64,000 nt of DNA from positions 457,619-521,618 of the forward strand of contig PBIN01000014.1 of the NCBI GenBank assembly GCA_002720855.1, read 5' to 3'. The stretch's first letter is position 1, and the number at the start of each line of letters is the position of its first letter. The notes under the pieces were generated by a model that worked only from the letters and a program-made list of their open reading frames with translations, was not told the DNA's origin and did no database searches. Shown here in pieces: positions 43,773-53,901 of this stretch. The DNA comes from Rhodospirillaceae bacterium. GTDB taxonomy: Bacteria; Pseudomonadota; Alphaproteobacteria; MPNO01; UBA2964. Position numbers and translations under genes: made by a program.

Positions 43773-46568
43773 CTATTGCCCCAATCGCTCAATAATCGAA
43801 GGGACGTGGACCTGGTCGGTTTTGTAATTTCCGGTGAGCGCATACATTACCCAATTGACACCAAACCGATAGGCAAATTCTCTTTGACGTTCGCCATCTG
43901 GTGAAACAGGAAACATTGGTGATCCTTGTGCATCCACGGCCCAAGCACCTGCCCAATCGTTGCCACCAATCAAAACGGATGAGACGCCGTCATTGTGACG
44001 CCCACCCCGACGTTCGACCCATACTGTTCCGCCACGCCATCTGCCTGGATAATCCTTCAACAAATAGAATGCTTTGTTGATGACGTGATCGGTTGGAACC
44101 GGAATAAGTGCGGGGATATCCAGATTTCTCAACAAATCACGCAGCTTTGCAGTTTCCGCACCGCCGCTGCCAAATGGATCAAAAGTAAGTTTTGCCTGTG
44201 CCCTCGTGTCGAACAGCACCGTACCACCGGTTCGTAAATAGGCGTTGAGTTTTTCGACAGCCTTGTGGGATAGCGGACTCTGTCTCAGGGAAATCGGCCA
44301 ATACAACATTGGAAAGAAAGCCAGTTCATCTTTCTCAATGTCGACACCGATCGGTGATCCTGCTTCGACAGCTGTTCTTCTGCGCAAAATATCGGTGAGA
44401 CCGACGAGACCTGCACGACTAACTGAATCAATGGCGGCATCCTTAGTCAGCACATAGGCAAGTCTGGTCTCCAAGGTCGCTCGCAAAGCGAACCTGTCTT
44501 CTGGTGATATCGAGCGTTTGGTTTGCGATGGATTGACCGTTTGTGCGTCGCTGGTGGCGATCGGAAGGGTAAGGCTTGCGCTGACGAGGAATGTTATTGC
44601 AACAAACCCACTGGCGGCTTTGGAATTTGCCGACGCACCAACCTTCGGGCCAAGACCGCGCAAGACGTAACTAATAACAAGGTCGGCCATAAGCAAAAGC
44701 AAAGCAGCCAATAACAGCCATGGTTTGATGTCGAGGCCAGCGGTCCGCGCATAGTTGGCGATTTCGACACCTGCGGGAATAGCTGTAAGCGGCATGATGC
44801 TTTCAATAGTCGGCGACAGGTTTAGAGCGCGGCGTGAATCTCCCTTTCCATAATAGCCAGGTGGAAATTTCGGACCCAGTGCAGTCTTGGAAAAGGACTT
44901 CGCGGGAATTGCGATTGCTGTCGAAGACGGCGGCTCCAGGACGCCAAACCCATCCAATGTTTGAAGTGGTGGATATATAGCTTCACCGCTCTCGCCACCT
45001 ATACCGAGACTTAAAGCGGCAACGCGCTGCAGCATGTCTACAAAAAGACCGGAAAGCGGCAGGTTTGACCATTCTGTGTTGGCGGTGGTGTGGACGAGAA
45101 TGAGCCAGCCATTTCCTTTTCTTTCCGCTGTCACCAATGGCGTGCCATCTGTAAGCCGAGCCCAGGTTTTGCCATTTAAATCGAGGGTTGGCTGAGCGAG
45201 AACCTGACGATTAATGCGAATATCGGGCGGGATTTTCAATCCTGAAAATGGACTCTTTTCGCTAAAGGGGAGCAACTTTGCCGGTGTGGTCCATGACATC
45301 GTTCCCCCGAGCGCGCGACCACCCCCGCGCAACTGGACCGGTACGAGCTGGTCTGTACCTTGTGCCATACGTGGTCCGGCAAATCGAATTAAGACACCAC
45401 CTTTATTCAGCCATGCGAGAAGCGCGTCAGATTGAGGTTCACTCAATTTGCCGATGTCGGCGAGCACAATCATAGCCAATTTTCGTTTGGTCAGATCGCT
45501 TATTGTCCCGGTTTTGACATTGCTAAAAGGACTCAGTGCTTTGGTTAAATAATAATCGTCGCTTAGCAACGGGACGGATCCTTCCGTCAGACCACCGATA
45601 GCAATACCGACCGGGCGTCGCTGCCACCGATCATCCATCAGGAAAACCGCACCGGCACTGTCTTCGCCCTCGATTTTAGCGCTGACCGCACGATTCCTAA
45701 TGTCCGGGGGAAGATTGAAACGGGCTTCAGCAATTGGCTTGTCCTGATCAAATATTGCTTTCTCCCGCCCCAGTAGGCGACCATCTTCGTCATACAGGCG
45801 TACCTGCACCTCAGCGGGCGCATTGGGCCCGTTAATGCGTCGAACTGGAAACGCTAATCCACCTGTAATCGTTCTTGGACGATTGAGCGTCTTTGCGATG
45901 CCCCCCGGTGTTTCTCGATATATTCTTAAAGCGCCGAACTCGCGCAATTTTTCCATTAGCGATACCGCACCGGCGTCATTGATGCCGTTAGACAACCAAG
46001 CAACGTGTGCCGACCCCTCAATCGATAGGTCTGCAATCACATCTGTAACGGCACGCCTATCTGCCGGCCAAGGCTTCGGTTTGATACGTCTCAAAATTTG
46101 CCGGGCTGCAGCCGGGCGCATAAGCTCGCTGACCAGCCCAGGTTCGGTCCGCAACCGTCTTGCTGTCATAATGATGCGCACCGACCGTCTTTCGCGATCA
46201 GCCTGATCTATGAGACTCTCAATGGTATCGAGGCGCTTTTGCCAAGCCGGTCCTGCGGCCCAATCGTCATCTATTACGAGTATGAGCGGTCCACTTCCAT
46301 AAAGCTGCTTGCCTTGATTCCAGACCGGATGTGCCAAGCCGATAATGATTAGCGCTGCGATGAGCATCCGAAGCAAAATAAGCCACAATGGCGTTTTTGC
46401 TGGCGTTTCCTCTTGCGGTGTTAGCGCGAGCAAGAATTGCAATGGCGGAAACGCGCGAACCAGTGGCGCAGGCGGCGTGACCCGAAGCAACCACCACAGA
46501 ACCGGCAACGACGCCAGAGCCATCAAAATCCATGGAGAGGTGAAAACCAGTGCGCCCAGATCCAACAT
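43773..46568 (-). CDS. BatA-like/DUF4159 membrane protein
   Basis: This 931-residue protein starts with two membrane helices of the BatA/aerotolerance N-terminal type (SPWILMALASLPVLWWLLRV and LILLRMLIAALIIIGLAHPV), then a VWA-like domain (ILVIDDDWAAG), a large periplasmic region, further helices near residues 630 and 670, and a C-terminal DUF4159 domain (LAFFPMLYWPISLRQSP, GGTVLFDTRAQAKL). I chose ATG 46568, which overlaps the DUF58 stop (ATGA), over a longer frame that would run inside DUF58. It belongs to the MoxR block and probably forms part of a membrane complex remodelled by that ATPase. Confidence 0.87.
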   Translation of the reverse strand: MLDLGALVFTSPWILMALASLPVLWWLLRVTPPAPLVRAFPPLQFLLALTPQEETPAKTPLWLILLRMLIAALIIIGLAHPVWNQGKQLYGSGPLILVIDDDWAAGPAWQKRLDTIESLIDQADRERRSVRIIMTARRLRTEPGLVSELMRPAAARQILRRIKPKPWPADRRAVTDVIADLSIEGSAHVAWLSNGINDAGAVSLMEKLREFGALRIYRETPGGIAKTLNRPRTITGGLAFPVRRINGPNAPAEVQVRLYDEDGRLLGREKAIFDQDKPIAEARFNLPPDIRNRAVSAKIEGEDSAGAVFLMDDRWQRRPVGIAIGGLTEGSVPLLSDDYYLTKALSPFSNVKTGTISDLTKRKLAMIVLADIGKLSEPQSDALLAWLNKGGVLIRFAGPRMAQGTDQLVPVQLRGGGRALGGTMSWTTPAKLLPFSEKSPFSGLKIPPDIRINRQVLAQPTLDLNGKTWARLTDGTPLVTAERKGNGWLILVHTTANTEWSNLPLSGLFVDMLQRVAALSLGIGGESGEAIYPPLQTLDGFGVLEPPSSTAIAIPAKSFSKTALGPKFPPGYYGKGDSRRALNLSPTIESIMPLTAIPAGVEIANYARTAGLDIKPWLLLAALLLLMADLVISYVLRGLGPKVGASANSKAASGFVAITFLVSASLTLPIATSDAQTVNPSQTKRSISPEDRFALRATLETRLAYVLTKDAAIDSVSRAGLVGLTDILRRRTAVEAGSPIGVDIEKDELAFFPMLYWPISLRQSPLSHKAVEKLNAYLRTGGTVLFDTRAQAKLTFDPFGSGGAETAKLRDLLRNLDIPALIPVPTDHVINKAFYLLKDYPGRWRGGTVWVERRGGRHNDGVSSVLIGGNDWAGAWAVDAQGSPMFPVSPDGERQREFAYRFGVNWVMYALTGNYKTDQVHVPSIIERLGQ

Positions 46569-47494
46569 CACTTGGCTTCCGGTGTTTCTGCGAGCGCCTG
46601 ATACAAAGCGAGTAATGCGCTTTGCGGTGGTTGATCTGTACAGTGACCAACACAAGTCCACCCCAGTCGGCTGGACACATTTTCAATTGCACGCCGATGT
46701 TTTTCCATGAGTTCTACATATTCCGCTTTGACGGCTTCTACCCGCCCGATCAGGGCGGCACCTTCTCCTTCCAGTCCTTCGAAGCGCACGCGTCCTGCAA
46801 AGGGGAGACTCTGTTCGGCTGGATCAAATAATTGCAGTAAATGTCCACGAACGCCGAGAGCGGCAAAGCCTCGCAAAGTCTGTGCAATTTCTGCAGGCGG
46901 TGTCAGGAAATCGGAAATCATAACCACGCGTGAATAGCGCGGCAGCGGCTCAAGTGGTGGTGTGCTGGGTGGATTTTCTTTTCTTAATGAGATTGATGCG
47001 GCGAGTCTCTCCATGACGGCGCGACCGTTTGATGGTGGTACACCAGAGCCGAGTAATGTTACCCGTTCGCCACCACGAATTAATAGGGAGGAGAGGGCCA
47101 AAAGCAACAGAGCAGCGCGGTCTGCTTTTTCTGGCAGCGCGCTATCGGATTGATAATACATCGACGCAGATTGATCGATCCAGATCCACACACTTTGCGC
47201 CGCCTCCCACTCATTTTCCCGGATATAGAAATGTTCACGTTTCGCTGATTGCCGCCAGTCAATTCTCTGAACGGGGTCGCCTGGCTGGTACCGCCTAAAT
47301 TGCCAAAATGTTTCTCCCTGACCGACCCTGCGGCGGCCATGGACACCCTGCGCAACAGTCGCGGCAATGCGTTCAGCCGCGATCAACAGCGGTGGGAGCC
47401 GAGCGGCACTCTCTTCCGCCCGCTGACGTACTGAACCCGTCTGTGCAGCAGCTTTACTGCCCAACCCGGAGAAATTTAGGCCAAAGGAGCGCAC
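46568..47494 (-). CDS. DUF58 domain protein
   Basis: This 308-residue cytosolic protein has the DUF58 signature RRYQPGDPVQRIDWRQSAKR near residue 70 followed by a VWA-like core with WIDQSASMYYQSD (DxSxS metal site). DUF58 proteins are the usual partners of MoxR ATPases. A GTG at 47494 overlaps the moxR 3' end by 19 bases, and its stop overlaps the next start. Confidence 0.9.
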   Translation of the reverse strand: MRSFGLNFSGLGSKAAAQTGSVRQRAEESAARLPPLLIAAERIAATVAQGVHGRRRVGQGETFWQFRRYQPGDPVQRIDWRQSAKREHFYIRENEWEAAQSVWIWIDQSASMYYQSDSALPEKADRAALLLLALSSLLIRGGERVTLLGSGVPPSNGRAVMERLAASISLRKENPPSTPPLEPLPRYSRVVMISDFLTPPAEIAQTLRGFAALGVRGHLLQLFDPAEQSLPFAGRVRFEGLEGEGAALIGRVEAVKAEYVELMEKHRRAIENVSSRLGWTCVGHCTDQPPQSALLALYQALAETPEAK

Positions 47495-48507
47495 AGCCTG
47501 TCTATTACTTCATCGATGGTGACACCGTCGGCACGAGCCGCAAAACTCAGCGCCATACGATGGCGTAACACCGGTTTGGAAAGTGCAATCACATCATCGA
47601 TCGATGGCGCATAGCGACCATCCAGTAATGCACGTGCCCTACATGCCAACATTAACGCCTGACTGGCACGAGGGCCGGGGCCCCAGGCGACATGATCGCG
47701 TATATCCGGCAGGGCGCTTTCCGTTGGCCGCGCTGACCGAACAAGATTGAGTATCGACTGAACAACGCTATCGCCAACCGGTATTTGTCGAACCAAAGTC
47801 TGTGCGGCAATCAAATCGTCCGATGTTAAAACTTGTTCTGCTTCAGCTGTCTCAGAACCGGTTGTTGCCAGGAGAATTTCTCGCTCGGCCTGTTCTGAAG
47901 GATAGCTAACATCGACCTGCATTAAAAACCGGTCGAGTTGGGCTTCCGGCAACGGATATGTGCCCTCTTGCTCAAGCGGGTTCTGGGTGGCCAGAACGTG
48001 GAACGGAGTTGGTAAGGCGTGGTTTTGGCCAGCGACAGAAACCTTCTGTTCTTGCATTGCCTGCAGGAGGGCGGACTGAGTCCTGGGGCTTGCGCGGTTA
48101 ATTTCATCGGCCATTAGAAGCTGGCAAAAGACCGGCCCTTCAATAAAGCGAAAGGACCGCCTTGTTCCGTCTTCACCTTCATCCAGGATTTCTGAACCAA
48201 GGATATCAGCGGGCATCAAATCGGGAGTAAACTGAACACGTTTGTCATTTAGCCCCAGAACGGTTCCCAATGTTTCGACCAGCCGGGTTTTTCCGAGGCC
48301 AGGAAAGCCAATTAGAAGGACGTGACCGCCAGCAAGCAGCGTGATAAGTGTTTCGTCTATAACTTGGTTCTGACCGAAGATAATCCGGCCAATCCGGTCG
48401 CGTACAAGTGCCATGCGTTGGCCCAGAGAGTCGATCTCTGCGACGAGACGGGCCGGAGGTTCTACTCCGGAAGCGGTGGTTTGAACTGCAGATTCTGTTT
48501 CAGCCAT
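47476..48507 (-). CDS. MoxR-family AAA+ ATPase
   Basis: This 343-residue ATPase has Walker A (LIGFPGLGKTRLVE), Walker B (LLMADEINRASPRTQSALLQ) and the MoxR segments VLATQNPLEQEGTYPLPEAQ and AQLDRFLMQVDVSYPS. MoxR ATPases act as chaperones that load metals or assemble VWA-protein complexes. ATG 48507 follows GGAG by six bases. It is first in the four-gene minus operon and divergent from the DUF1285 gene across about 30 bases. Confidence 0.94.
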   Translation of the reverse strand: MAETESAVQTTASGVEPPARLVAEIDSLGQRMALVRDRIGRIIFGQNQVIDETLITLLAGGHVLLIGFPGLGKTRLVETLGTVLGLNDKRVQFTPDLMPADILGSEILDEGEDGTRRSFRFIEGPVFCQLLMADEINRASPRTQSALLQAMQEQKVSVAGQNHALPTPFHVLATQNPLEQEGTYPLPEAQLDRFLMQVDVSYPSEQAEREILLATTGSETAEAEQVLTSDDLIAAQTLVRQIPVGDSVVQSILNLVRSARPTESALPDIRDHVAWGPGPRASQALMLACRARALLDGRYAPSIDDVIALSKPVLRHRMALSFAARADGVTIDEVIDRLCAPLA

Positions 48508-48536
48508 ATAGAGCTCCATGACGCGGGCGGCGTACT

Positions 48537-49112
48537 ATGGATAAATCACATACCGATAACCCCGGCGACAAAAATAAAGTGTCTCTCGAAATCAATCGTC
48601 TTGCCGCCATATCCAGTACACCGAACGGCCAAATATTTTGTGGCGATATTGACATGCGGATCGCCCGTGACGGTACCTGGTATTATCATGGCTCTCCCAT
48701 TGAACGAAAACAACTCGTAAAACTATTTGGTTCTGTTTTAAGTCGTGATGACAAGGGCGACTACTGGCTGATTACACCTGTAGAAAAGTGCCGGATAAAA
48801 GTTGATGACGCCCCATTTCTTGCGGTTGAAATGACCATCGCCGGTAATGAGAAAAATCAACGACTGTCATTCCGAACAAACGTTGACGATATTGTGATCG
48901 CGGGTGCAGAGCATCCGTTGCGAATAGTCACGGATACCGCGACCGGAGAACCGTCACCGTATATTTTAATCCGGGAAGGTATTGAGGCGTTAATTGCACG
49001 ATCAGTTTTCTACGATTTAGTTGAGATTGGCTCTGAGTTCACTTCTGATGGAGAAGCGTCAATCGGTGTGTGGAGCGATGGTGTTTTCTTTAAATTGGGA
49101 AATGTTGATTAA
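48537..49112 (+). CDS. DUF1285 protein
   Basis: This 191-residue cytosolic protein shows the DUF1285 pattern: DMRIARDGTWYYHGSPIERK near residue 40, then LFGSVLSRDDKGDYWLITPV and VEMTIAGNEKNQRLSFRTN. The family is widespread in proteobacteria and adopts a two-domain beta fold, with no established reaction. It leads a plus-strand set with the Nudix, DUF6111 and cca genes, an order common in alphaproteobacteria. Confidence 0.9.
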   Translation: MDKSHTDNPGDKNKVSLEINRLAAISSTPNGQIFCGDIDMRIARDGTWYYHGSPIERKQLVKLFGSVLSRDDKGDYWLITPVEKCRIKVDDAPFLAVEMTIAGNEKNQRLSFRTNVDDIVIAGAEHPLRIVTDTATGEPSPYILIREGIEALIARSVFYDLVEIGSEFTSDGEASIGVWSDGVFFKLGNVD

Positions 49113-49132
49113 GCGGGCCCTCCAATTTGATC

Positions 49133-49735
49133 ATGCGTGACATAATTCAAAATTTATTTTTGGAGCCAGGCAATGCGTCTAACCCCAGCGCGCCTGAAAT
49201 TGATTGGCCGGCACCGATTGTTTCCAAAAAAGAGCGCCAGCTAAAATCTGCTGCTGTGCTTGTCCCGCTGGTTGATCACGAACAGGGAATGACCGTGCTG
49301 TTGACGCAAAGGACGGAAACGATGTCTGACCATGCCGGTCAAATTGCGTTTCCGGGTGGCCGGATAGAGGCGGGGGAAGTGACGCCGGAAGAGACCGCCC
49401 TCAGGGAAACAAAAGAAGAAATCGGTCTTGAGCATTCAGCGATAAATGTTCTTGGCAGAATGAACGCCAGGGATACGGGAACCGGCTATCGCGTCATGCC
49501 GGTCGTTGGAATAATCGAACCACCCTTGTCTTTGACACCAGACCCTTCTGAAGTCGCACAAATCTTTGAAGTTCCGATGGACTTCGTGATCGATCCCGCC
49601 AATCATCGTTTGGAGACAAGAGTGGATCATGGAAAATCGCGTGAATTTTACGTAATGCCGTACAATGATCATTATATCTGGGGACTAACGGCCCGGATTT
49701 TGGTCGAACTTGGAAGGATGGTGAGGAGCGCATGA
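49133..49735 (+). CDS. Nudix hydrolase, CoA pyrophosphatase (NudL/UPF0035) type
   Basis: This 200-residue enzyme has the UPF0035 motif VLLTQRTETMSDHAGQIAF directly before FPGGRIEAGEVTPEETALRE and TKEEIGL, the Nudix box (with the one-residue insertion found in alphaproteobacterial relatives). Such enzymes hydrolyse CoA and its derivatives to phosphopantetheine and adenosine nucleotide. ATG 49133 gives a compact start; a TTG six bases upstream is an alternative. The gene overlaps the next by four bases. Confidence 0.9.
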   Translation: MRDIIQNLFLEPGNASNPSAPEIDWPAPIVSKKERQLKSAAVLVPLVDHEQGMTVLLTQRTETMSDHAGQIAFPGGRIEAGEVTPEETALRETKEEIGLEHSAINVLGRMNARDTGTGYRVMPVVGIIEPPLSLTPDPSEVAQIFEVPMDFVIDPANHRLETRVDHGKSREFYVMPYNDHYIWGLTARILVELGRMVRSA

Positions 49736-49953
49736 TTCGAGTGTTTCTAATATTTGTACTACCGCTGCTACTGCCTGCCGCGGTCTATGTGCTTTGGCGT
49801 ACATTTGCGCCGCCCAAGATGGGTGGTTCGGAAGCGATCGCCCGCGAGGAATGGGAGCCTTTACCTTGGAAGTGGTTAATTCTGATTGGTGTCATCTTCG
49901 TAACCATTACCCTTGTTACCGTCACGGCGTATCCTGAATTTTTTGAATTTTAG
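49732..49953 (+). CDS. Small membrane protein, DUF6111-like
   Basis: This 73-residue protein has two membrane segments (FLIFVLPLLLPAAVYVLW and WLILIGVIFVTITLVTV) around a short Pro/Glu loop (WEPLPWK). It resembles the small proteins (DUF6111) found between CoA pyrophosphatase and CCA transferase genes in alphaproteobacteria. The overlap with the Nudix gene and 15-base gap before cca indicate one operon. Function unknown. Confidence 0.82.
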   Translation: MIRVFLIFVLPLLLPAAVYVLWRTFAPPKMGGSEAIAREEWEPLPWKWLILIGVIFVTITLVTVTAYPEFFEF

Positions 49954-49968
49954 GAAAAGGCTGGGCAT

Positions 49969-51201
49969 ATGGAACGCGCTGCCTCTATCGACCTGAAAAA
50001 CTGGATAGCGAGGCCGCAGACACAAACGGTCATGGATGCCCTTGAGCGTGGTGGAAAAAGCGCACGGTTTGTCGGCGGTTGTGTTCGTGACGCGCTGCTT
50101 GGTTTGAATGTTAAGGACGTTGATATAGCGACTCCTGAAACTCCTGAACGGGTAATCGAACTCATTGAAGAGGCCGACCTAAGAGCGATTCCGACTGGTA
50201 TCGATCATGGGACTGTAACCGCGATTTGTGATGGGATTCCTTTCGAGATAACGACCCTTCGGCGAGATATTGAAACCTACGGCCGCCGCGCACGCGTCAG
50301 TTTTACGGAAGACTGGGCGGAAGACGCGGCGCGGCGAGATCTGACGCTAAATGCTCTCTATTGTGATCGACTTGGCAAAGTATATGACCCCATCGGAGGT
50401 CTGGAGGACCTCAAAGCAGGACGGATTCGGTTTGTCGGTGATGCCCGAGCTCGCATCGAAGAGGATATTCTGAGGTTGCTGAGGTTTTTTCGCTTCTTTG
50501 CCTTCTACGGGAGCGCCCCAGCGGACGTAGAGGCGCTTAACGCCTGCCGTGATATGGCCCCTCAATTGAACCAACTTTCTGTAGAACGGGTTTGGAAGGA
50601 GTTATCCCGTCTGCTGCTGGCTCCGGATCCGACGCAGGCGTTTAGTTTGATGTCTTCTTATGGAATTCTTGCCCATATTTTACCCGAAGCAAACAGGAGC
50701 AAAGATCTCCATCATCTCGTGCAAATTGAATCTGATTTGAAGGTGCAGCCCTCTTATCTTCGTCGTCTGGCCTCAATTGTTGATCTGGATGCGAATGGAG
50801 CAAATGCGCTTGCTTCGCGTTTTAAATTTTCGAATGCCGAACGGGATGAATTTTCAGAACTGTGTAATCCGCCTGATTGGCCCGATCCTCAGGCTGACCG
50901 AAAAAGAAACAGGCTGGCGCTTTACAGGCTGAAGCCAGAATTGTTCATAGAACTTGTCTTACTTGGCGCAACAAGATCACCGGCTCTCGACTGGCCTGGT
51001 TTATTGTCCTTTCCTGAGGACAATGCGTTGCCAGCATTTAGCATTACCGGGCAGGATGTAATCGATGGAGGTGTACCAACTGGTAGCGATGTCGGCAATA
51101 TTCTCACACAGGTCGAAAATTGGTGGATCGAAAGTGACTTCACCGCGGATCGCGATAGCTGCCTCGCCTATTTGTCGGAATTGATTACCGCGCGGTCTTA
51201 A
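49969..51201 (+). CDS. cca: CCA tRNA nucleotidyltransferase
   Basis: This 410-residue class II nucleotidyltransferase adds CCA to tRNA 3' ends. The N-terminal catalytic region is FVGGCVRDALLGLNVKDVDI (DxD metal pair), followed by IPTGIDHGTVTA and the base-selection segment RRDLTLNALYCDRLG, then the RNA-binding helices (EEDILRLLRFFRFFAFYG). Its 3' end overlaps the convergent exported-protein gene by 17 bases. Confidence 0.93.
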   Translation: MERAASIDLKNWIARPQTQTVMDALERGGKSARFVGGCVRDALLGLNVKDVDIATPETPERVIELIEEADLRAIPTGIDHGTVTAICDGIPFEITTLRRDIETYGRRARVSFTEDWAEDAARRDLTLNALYCDRLGKVYDPIGGLEDLKAGRIRFVGDARARIEEDILRLLRFFRFFAFYGSAPADVEALNACRDMAPQLNQLSVERVWKELSRLLLAPDPTQAFSLMSSYGILAHILPEANRSKDLHHLVQIESDLKVQPSYLRRLASIVDLDANGANALASRFKFSNAERDEFSELCNPPDWPDPQADRKRNRLALYRLKPELFIELVLLGATRSPALDWPGLLSFPEDNALPAFSITGQDVIDGGVPTGSDVGNILTQVENWWIESDFTADRDSCLAYLSELITARS

Positions 51202-51730
51202 CGAGCCTGCCCGAAACTGTTCTAACTCTTTCGCCGCTGCGTGTGCTTTTGAAAACCAGTTTCATCCCTGTTCCCGAAAGCGTGCGGTCATACTGTTGCA
51301 GAGCATAGATGCCATTCTTGTTCACTCGCATGAGAAACAACGAGAGAGTCGCCCCCTTTATTTTCGCCCCACACATTTCTTTACCCTTGAGAGGATCTCC
51401 GCTTGATGTGCAGCGAAATACACCTTGGGCTCCCGCCGGAACGAGCGTTCGGGTTGTTTGACGACGACGAACATTAGGTTTTTTGGGGTCACCCCCTTTA
51501 CGGATGACACTAGTCCAGTCGATTTGGAAGCCTGATCCTGATGGTGCAATTTTGACATCAAAATCACGCGCTGTTGTGGCGAAATAAATGCTGTCTTCGT
51601 TCTCAGCGACGCCACCGCCACTAAAAGTTCCAAAAAACGCGTCTATCGTCAGGTTGGGTTGAGCCGCCTGCGTCAAGCCAGCGATTGTCGTAAAAACAAA
51701 TGTACCGGCGATCGCCGCGAACCTCTTCAT
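51185..51730 (-). CDS. Exported protein of unknown function
   Basis: This protein of 181 residues has a signal peptide (AAIAGTFVFTTIAGLTQAA). The mature part (FFGTFSGGGVAENEDSIYFA, DFDVKIAPSGSGFQIDW) looks like an antiparallel beta-barrel, lipocalin-like in rhythm, with two cysteines near residues 115 and 130 that could pair. I chose ATG 51730 (MKRFAAIAG) because it opens the signal peptide cleanly; a start 24 bases upstream is possible. No family is recognised. It overlaps the end of cca. Confidence 0.7.
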   Translation of the reverse strand: MKRFAAIAGTFVFTTIAGLTQAAQPNLTIDAFFGTFSGGGVAENEDSIYFATTARDFDVKIAPSGSGFQIDWTSVIRKGGDPKKPNVRRRQTTRTLVPAGAQGVFRCTSSGDPLKGKEMCGAKIKGATLSLFLMRVNKNGIYALQQYDRTLSGTGMKLVFKSTRSGERVRTVSGRLVKTAR

Positions 51731-51794
51731 AATGCCTCCAAATATCGTATGCATGTCGGCTACTATAACGACCCGATGCGCATTGGCCAGTCCG

Positions 51795-52661
51795 TCACGG
51801 CCATTTTGCGGATGGCGGCATCGACATCAAAATAGCTTCCACATTGCCACCGGTCTGGAGTCCAAACTTTGTCCCGCGGTCGTGGAGCAAATTGAATTCA
51901 ACGTACCGACCGCGTTTGACGAGTTGCTGTTCACGCTGCTCTTCTGTCCAGTCCCTGTCTTTGCGGCTTCGTACGATCGCTGGATAGACGTTTAAAAATG
52001 TTCGGCCGACGTCTTGGGTAAACGCAAAATCCGCGGTCCAATCTTCTGTTTCGAGGTAGTCGTAAAAAATTCCGCCAACACCACGTGGCTCGCCCCTGTG
52101 CGGCAAATAGAAATATTCATCGCACCATTTTTTGAACCTGTCGTAGTAATCTTCGCCGTGCTTGTCACAGATGCCTTTTAGTCCTGCGTGAAATTCTTCT
52201 GTGGCGGCTTCGTCAGGCAGCATGGGTGTCAGGTCTGTTCCGCCACCAAACCAGGATTTAGAGGTCGAAATAAAACGCGTATTCATGTGAACAGCGGGTA
52301 CGAGCGGTGAACACATATGCGCGACCAACGAAATACCAGCCGCCCAAAATTGAGGATTTTCCTCAGCACCGGGAATTTCTTTTCGGAACTCTGGAGAAAA
52401 TTCGCCGTATACGGTGGAAATATTGACGCCAACTTTTTCGAAAACCCGTCCATGCATGACGGACATTGTTCCGCCACCCCCATCAGCGCCGGTGTGATCC
52501 TGTCTTTCCCATGATTTCCGCTTGAATTTTCCAGGTTCTGAAACTGTAGGACTCCAACCGCCTTCGATTTCTATTGCCTCAAATTCTTTGCAAATCTCAT
52601 CTCTAAGGTCGGCAAACCATGCGGTTGTAATTTTTTTCTTGTCGTCGAGGGGATCGGTCAT
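51795..52661 (-). CDS. hemF: Oxygen-dependent coproporphyrinogen III oxidase
   Basis: This 288-residue haem biosynthesis enzyme oxidatively decarboxylates coproporphyrinogen III to protoporphyrinogen IX. Diagnostic segments are [45 protein letters not shown] and [20 protein letters not shown]. It overlaps trmL (ATGA) and continues that operon. A need for oxygen fits the bc1 and peroxidase genes of this window. Confidence 0.95.
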   Translation of the reverse strand: MTDPLDDKKKITTAWFADLRDEICKEFEAIEIEGGWSPTVSEPGKFKRKSWERQDHTGADGGGGTMSVMHGRVFEKVGVNISTVYGEFSPEFRKEIPGAEENPQFWAAGISLVAHMCSPLVPAVHMNTRFISTSKSWFGGGTDLTPMLPDEAATEEFHAGLKGICDKHGEDYYDRFKKWCDEYFYLPHRGEPRGVGGIFYDYLETEDWTADFAFTQDVGRTFLNVYPAIVRSRKDRDWTEEQREQQLVKRGRYVEFNLLHDRGTKFGLQTGGNVEAILMSMPPSAKWP

Positions 52662-53128
52662 CCAGAAGGTCCTAACGCAAACGTGTTCGTTTGTCTCATG
52701 GCTTCACCCAACACCATCGATGCTGCCATCGCAATGTTGAGGGAACGCGTGCCTGTCGCCATTGGAATGCGAATACGTGCATTAACCGTCTGATGGACTT
52801 CCTGAGGCACACCGGCGCTTTCCCGTCCCAAAAGCAATCGGTCTGACTTTTCAAATTTGAAATCGCAATAGGAAATATTGCCAAATGTTGTCAAAAGGAC
52901 AATTCGATCTTCCGACTCCACGCATTTTTCCTGAAATTTGGCCCAGGAGTTATGCCGTTCTAGTTCCACCTGTGCGAGGTAATCCATACCCGAACGCCGC
53001 AATCTTTTGTCATCCAGAACAAACCCGCACGGTTCGATTATATCCACGCCGACATTCATACAGGCGGCCATTCTTAAAATAGTCCCAGTGTTTTGCGGAA
53101 TATCGGGCTCAAATAAAGCTATTCGCAT
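52658..53128 (-). CDS. trmL: tRNA (cytidine(34)-2'-O)-methyltransferase TrmL
   Basis: This 156-residue SPOUT enzyme starts [20 protein letters not shown] and has the SAM-knot segments [15 protein letters not shown] and [19 protein letters not shown]. It methylates the wobble ribose of leucine tRNAs. It is divergent from petA across about 200 bases and is followed by hemF. Confidence 0.94.
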   Translation of the reverse strand: MRIALFEPDIPQNTGTILRMAACMNVGVDIIEPCGFVLDDKRLRRSGMDYLAQVELERHNSWAKFQEKCVESEDRIVLLTTFGNISYCDFKFEKSDRLLLGRESAGVPQEVHQTVNARIRIPMATGTRSLNIAMAASMVLGEAMRQTNTFALGPSG

Positions 53129-53326
53129 GGTTAACGGTCAGTTAATCACCTTCGCTGTAAGGTCAGTTTCAACATAATTTGTGCCCGTTATAGCGGCACC
53201 AATAGGCAGTGTTCAAACGTTGCTGCGGCGTAAGGCCGCAGTGTTTGAATCTGTCGTTGCGTTAATGATAACTGGTAACCTTGCCGGGCTGCTGTTTGCG
53301 CGCGGAAAAAAACCAAGAGGTACAGA

Positions 53327-53890
53327 ATGGTGAGTTCTGGTGATACGGCTGAGGAAGCTGCACATGGTGCCGTAGAAGGCGAAACCAGACGCGATTTTCT
53401 GATGCTGGCGACCGGAGCATTTGGTGCTTTCGGAGCAGCTGCTGCAGCATGGCCGCTTATCCATCAAATGAATCCAGCGGCGGATACGCTGGCAGCATCG
53501 ACAATTGAAGTTAATTTGGAACCTATTCAACCAGGGCAACGCGTTCTGGTTAAATGGCGCGGCAAGCCAGTCTTCATCGTTCGTCGTACAAAAGAGCAAG
53601 TAAAAGAAGCTGGTGCTGTTAATTGGTCAGGACTTCCTGATCCGGAACCGGACAGTAAACGAACGCAGAAACCTGAATGGTTAATCGTTGTCGGCGTTTG
53701 CACCCATCTGGGTTGCATTCCATCCGGTAGTAAACCGAGTGAAGTAAAAGGCGAGTTCGGTGGTTGGTTCTGCCCGTGCCATGGATCGCATTACGACACC
53801 TCCGGACGGATTCGCAAGGGACCGGCACCCAAGAACCTACCCGTACCGGAATATAAATTCCTATCGGACAAGCTCGTTAAGATCGGTTAG
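53327..53890 (+). CDS. petA: Ubiquinol-cytochrome c reductase Rieske iron-sulfur subunit
   Basis: This 187-residue subunit has a Tat-type leader ([20 protein letters not shown]) that also serves as membrane anchor, and the Rieske cluster ligands in VCTHLGC and CPCHGSHYD. It passes electrons from ubiquinol to cytochrome c1. It leads the petABC operon, 11 bases before petB. Confidence 0.96.
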   Translation: MVSSGDTAEEAAHGAVEGETRRDFLMLATGAFGAFGAAAAAWPLIHQMNPAADTLAASTIEVNLEPIQPGQRVLVKWRGKPVFIVRRTKEQVKEAGAVNWSGLPDPEPDSKRTQKPEWLIVVGVCTHLGCIPSGSKPSEVKGEFGGWFCPCHGSHYDTSGRIRKGPAPKNLPVPEYKFLSDKLVKIG

Positions 53891-53901
53891 GAGAATCTGG
53901 G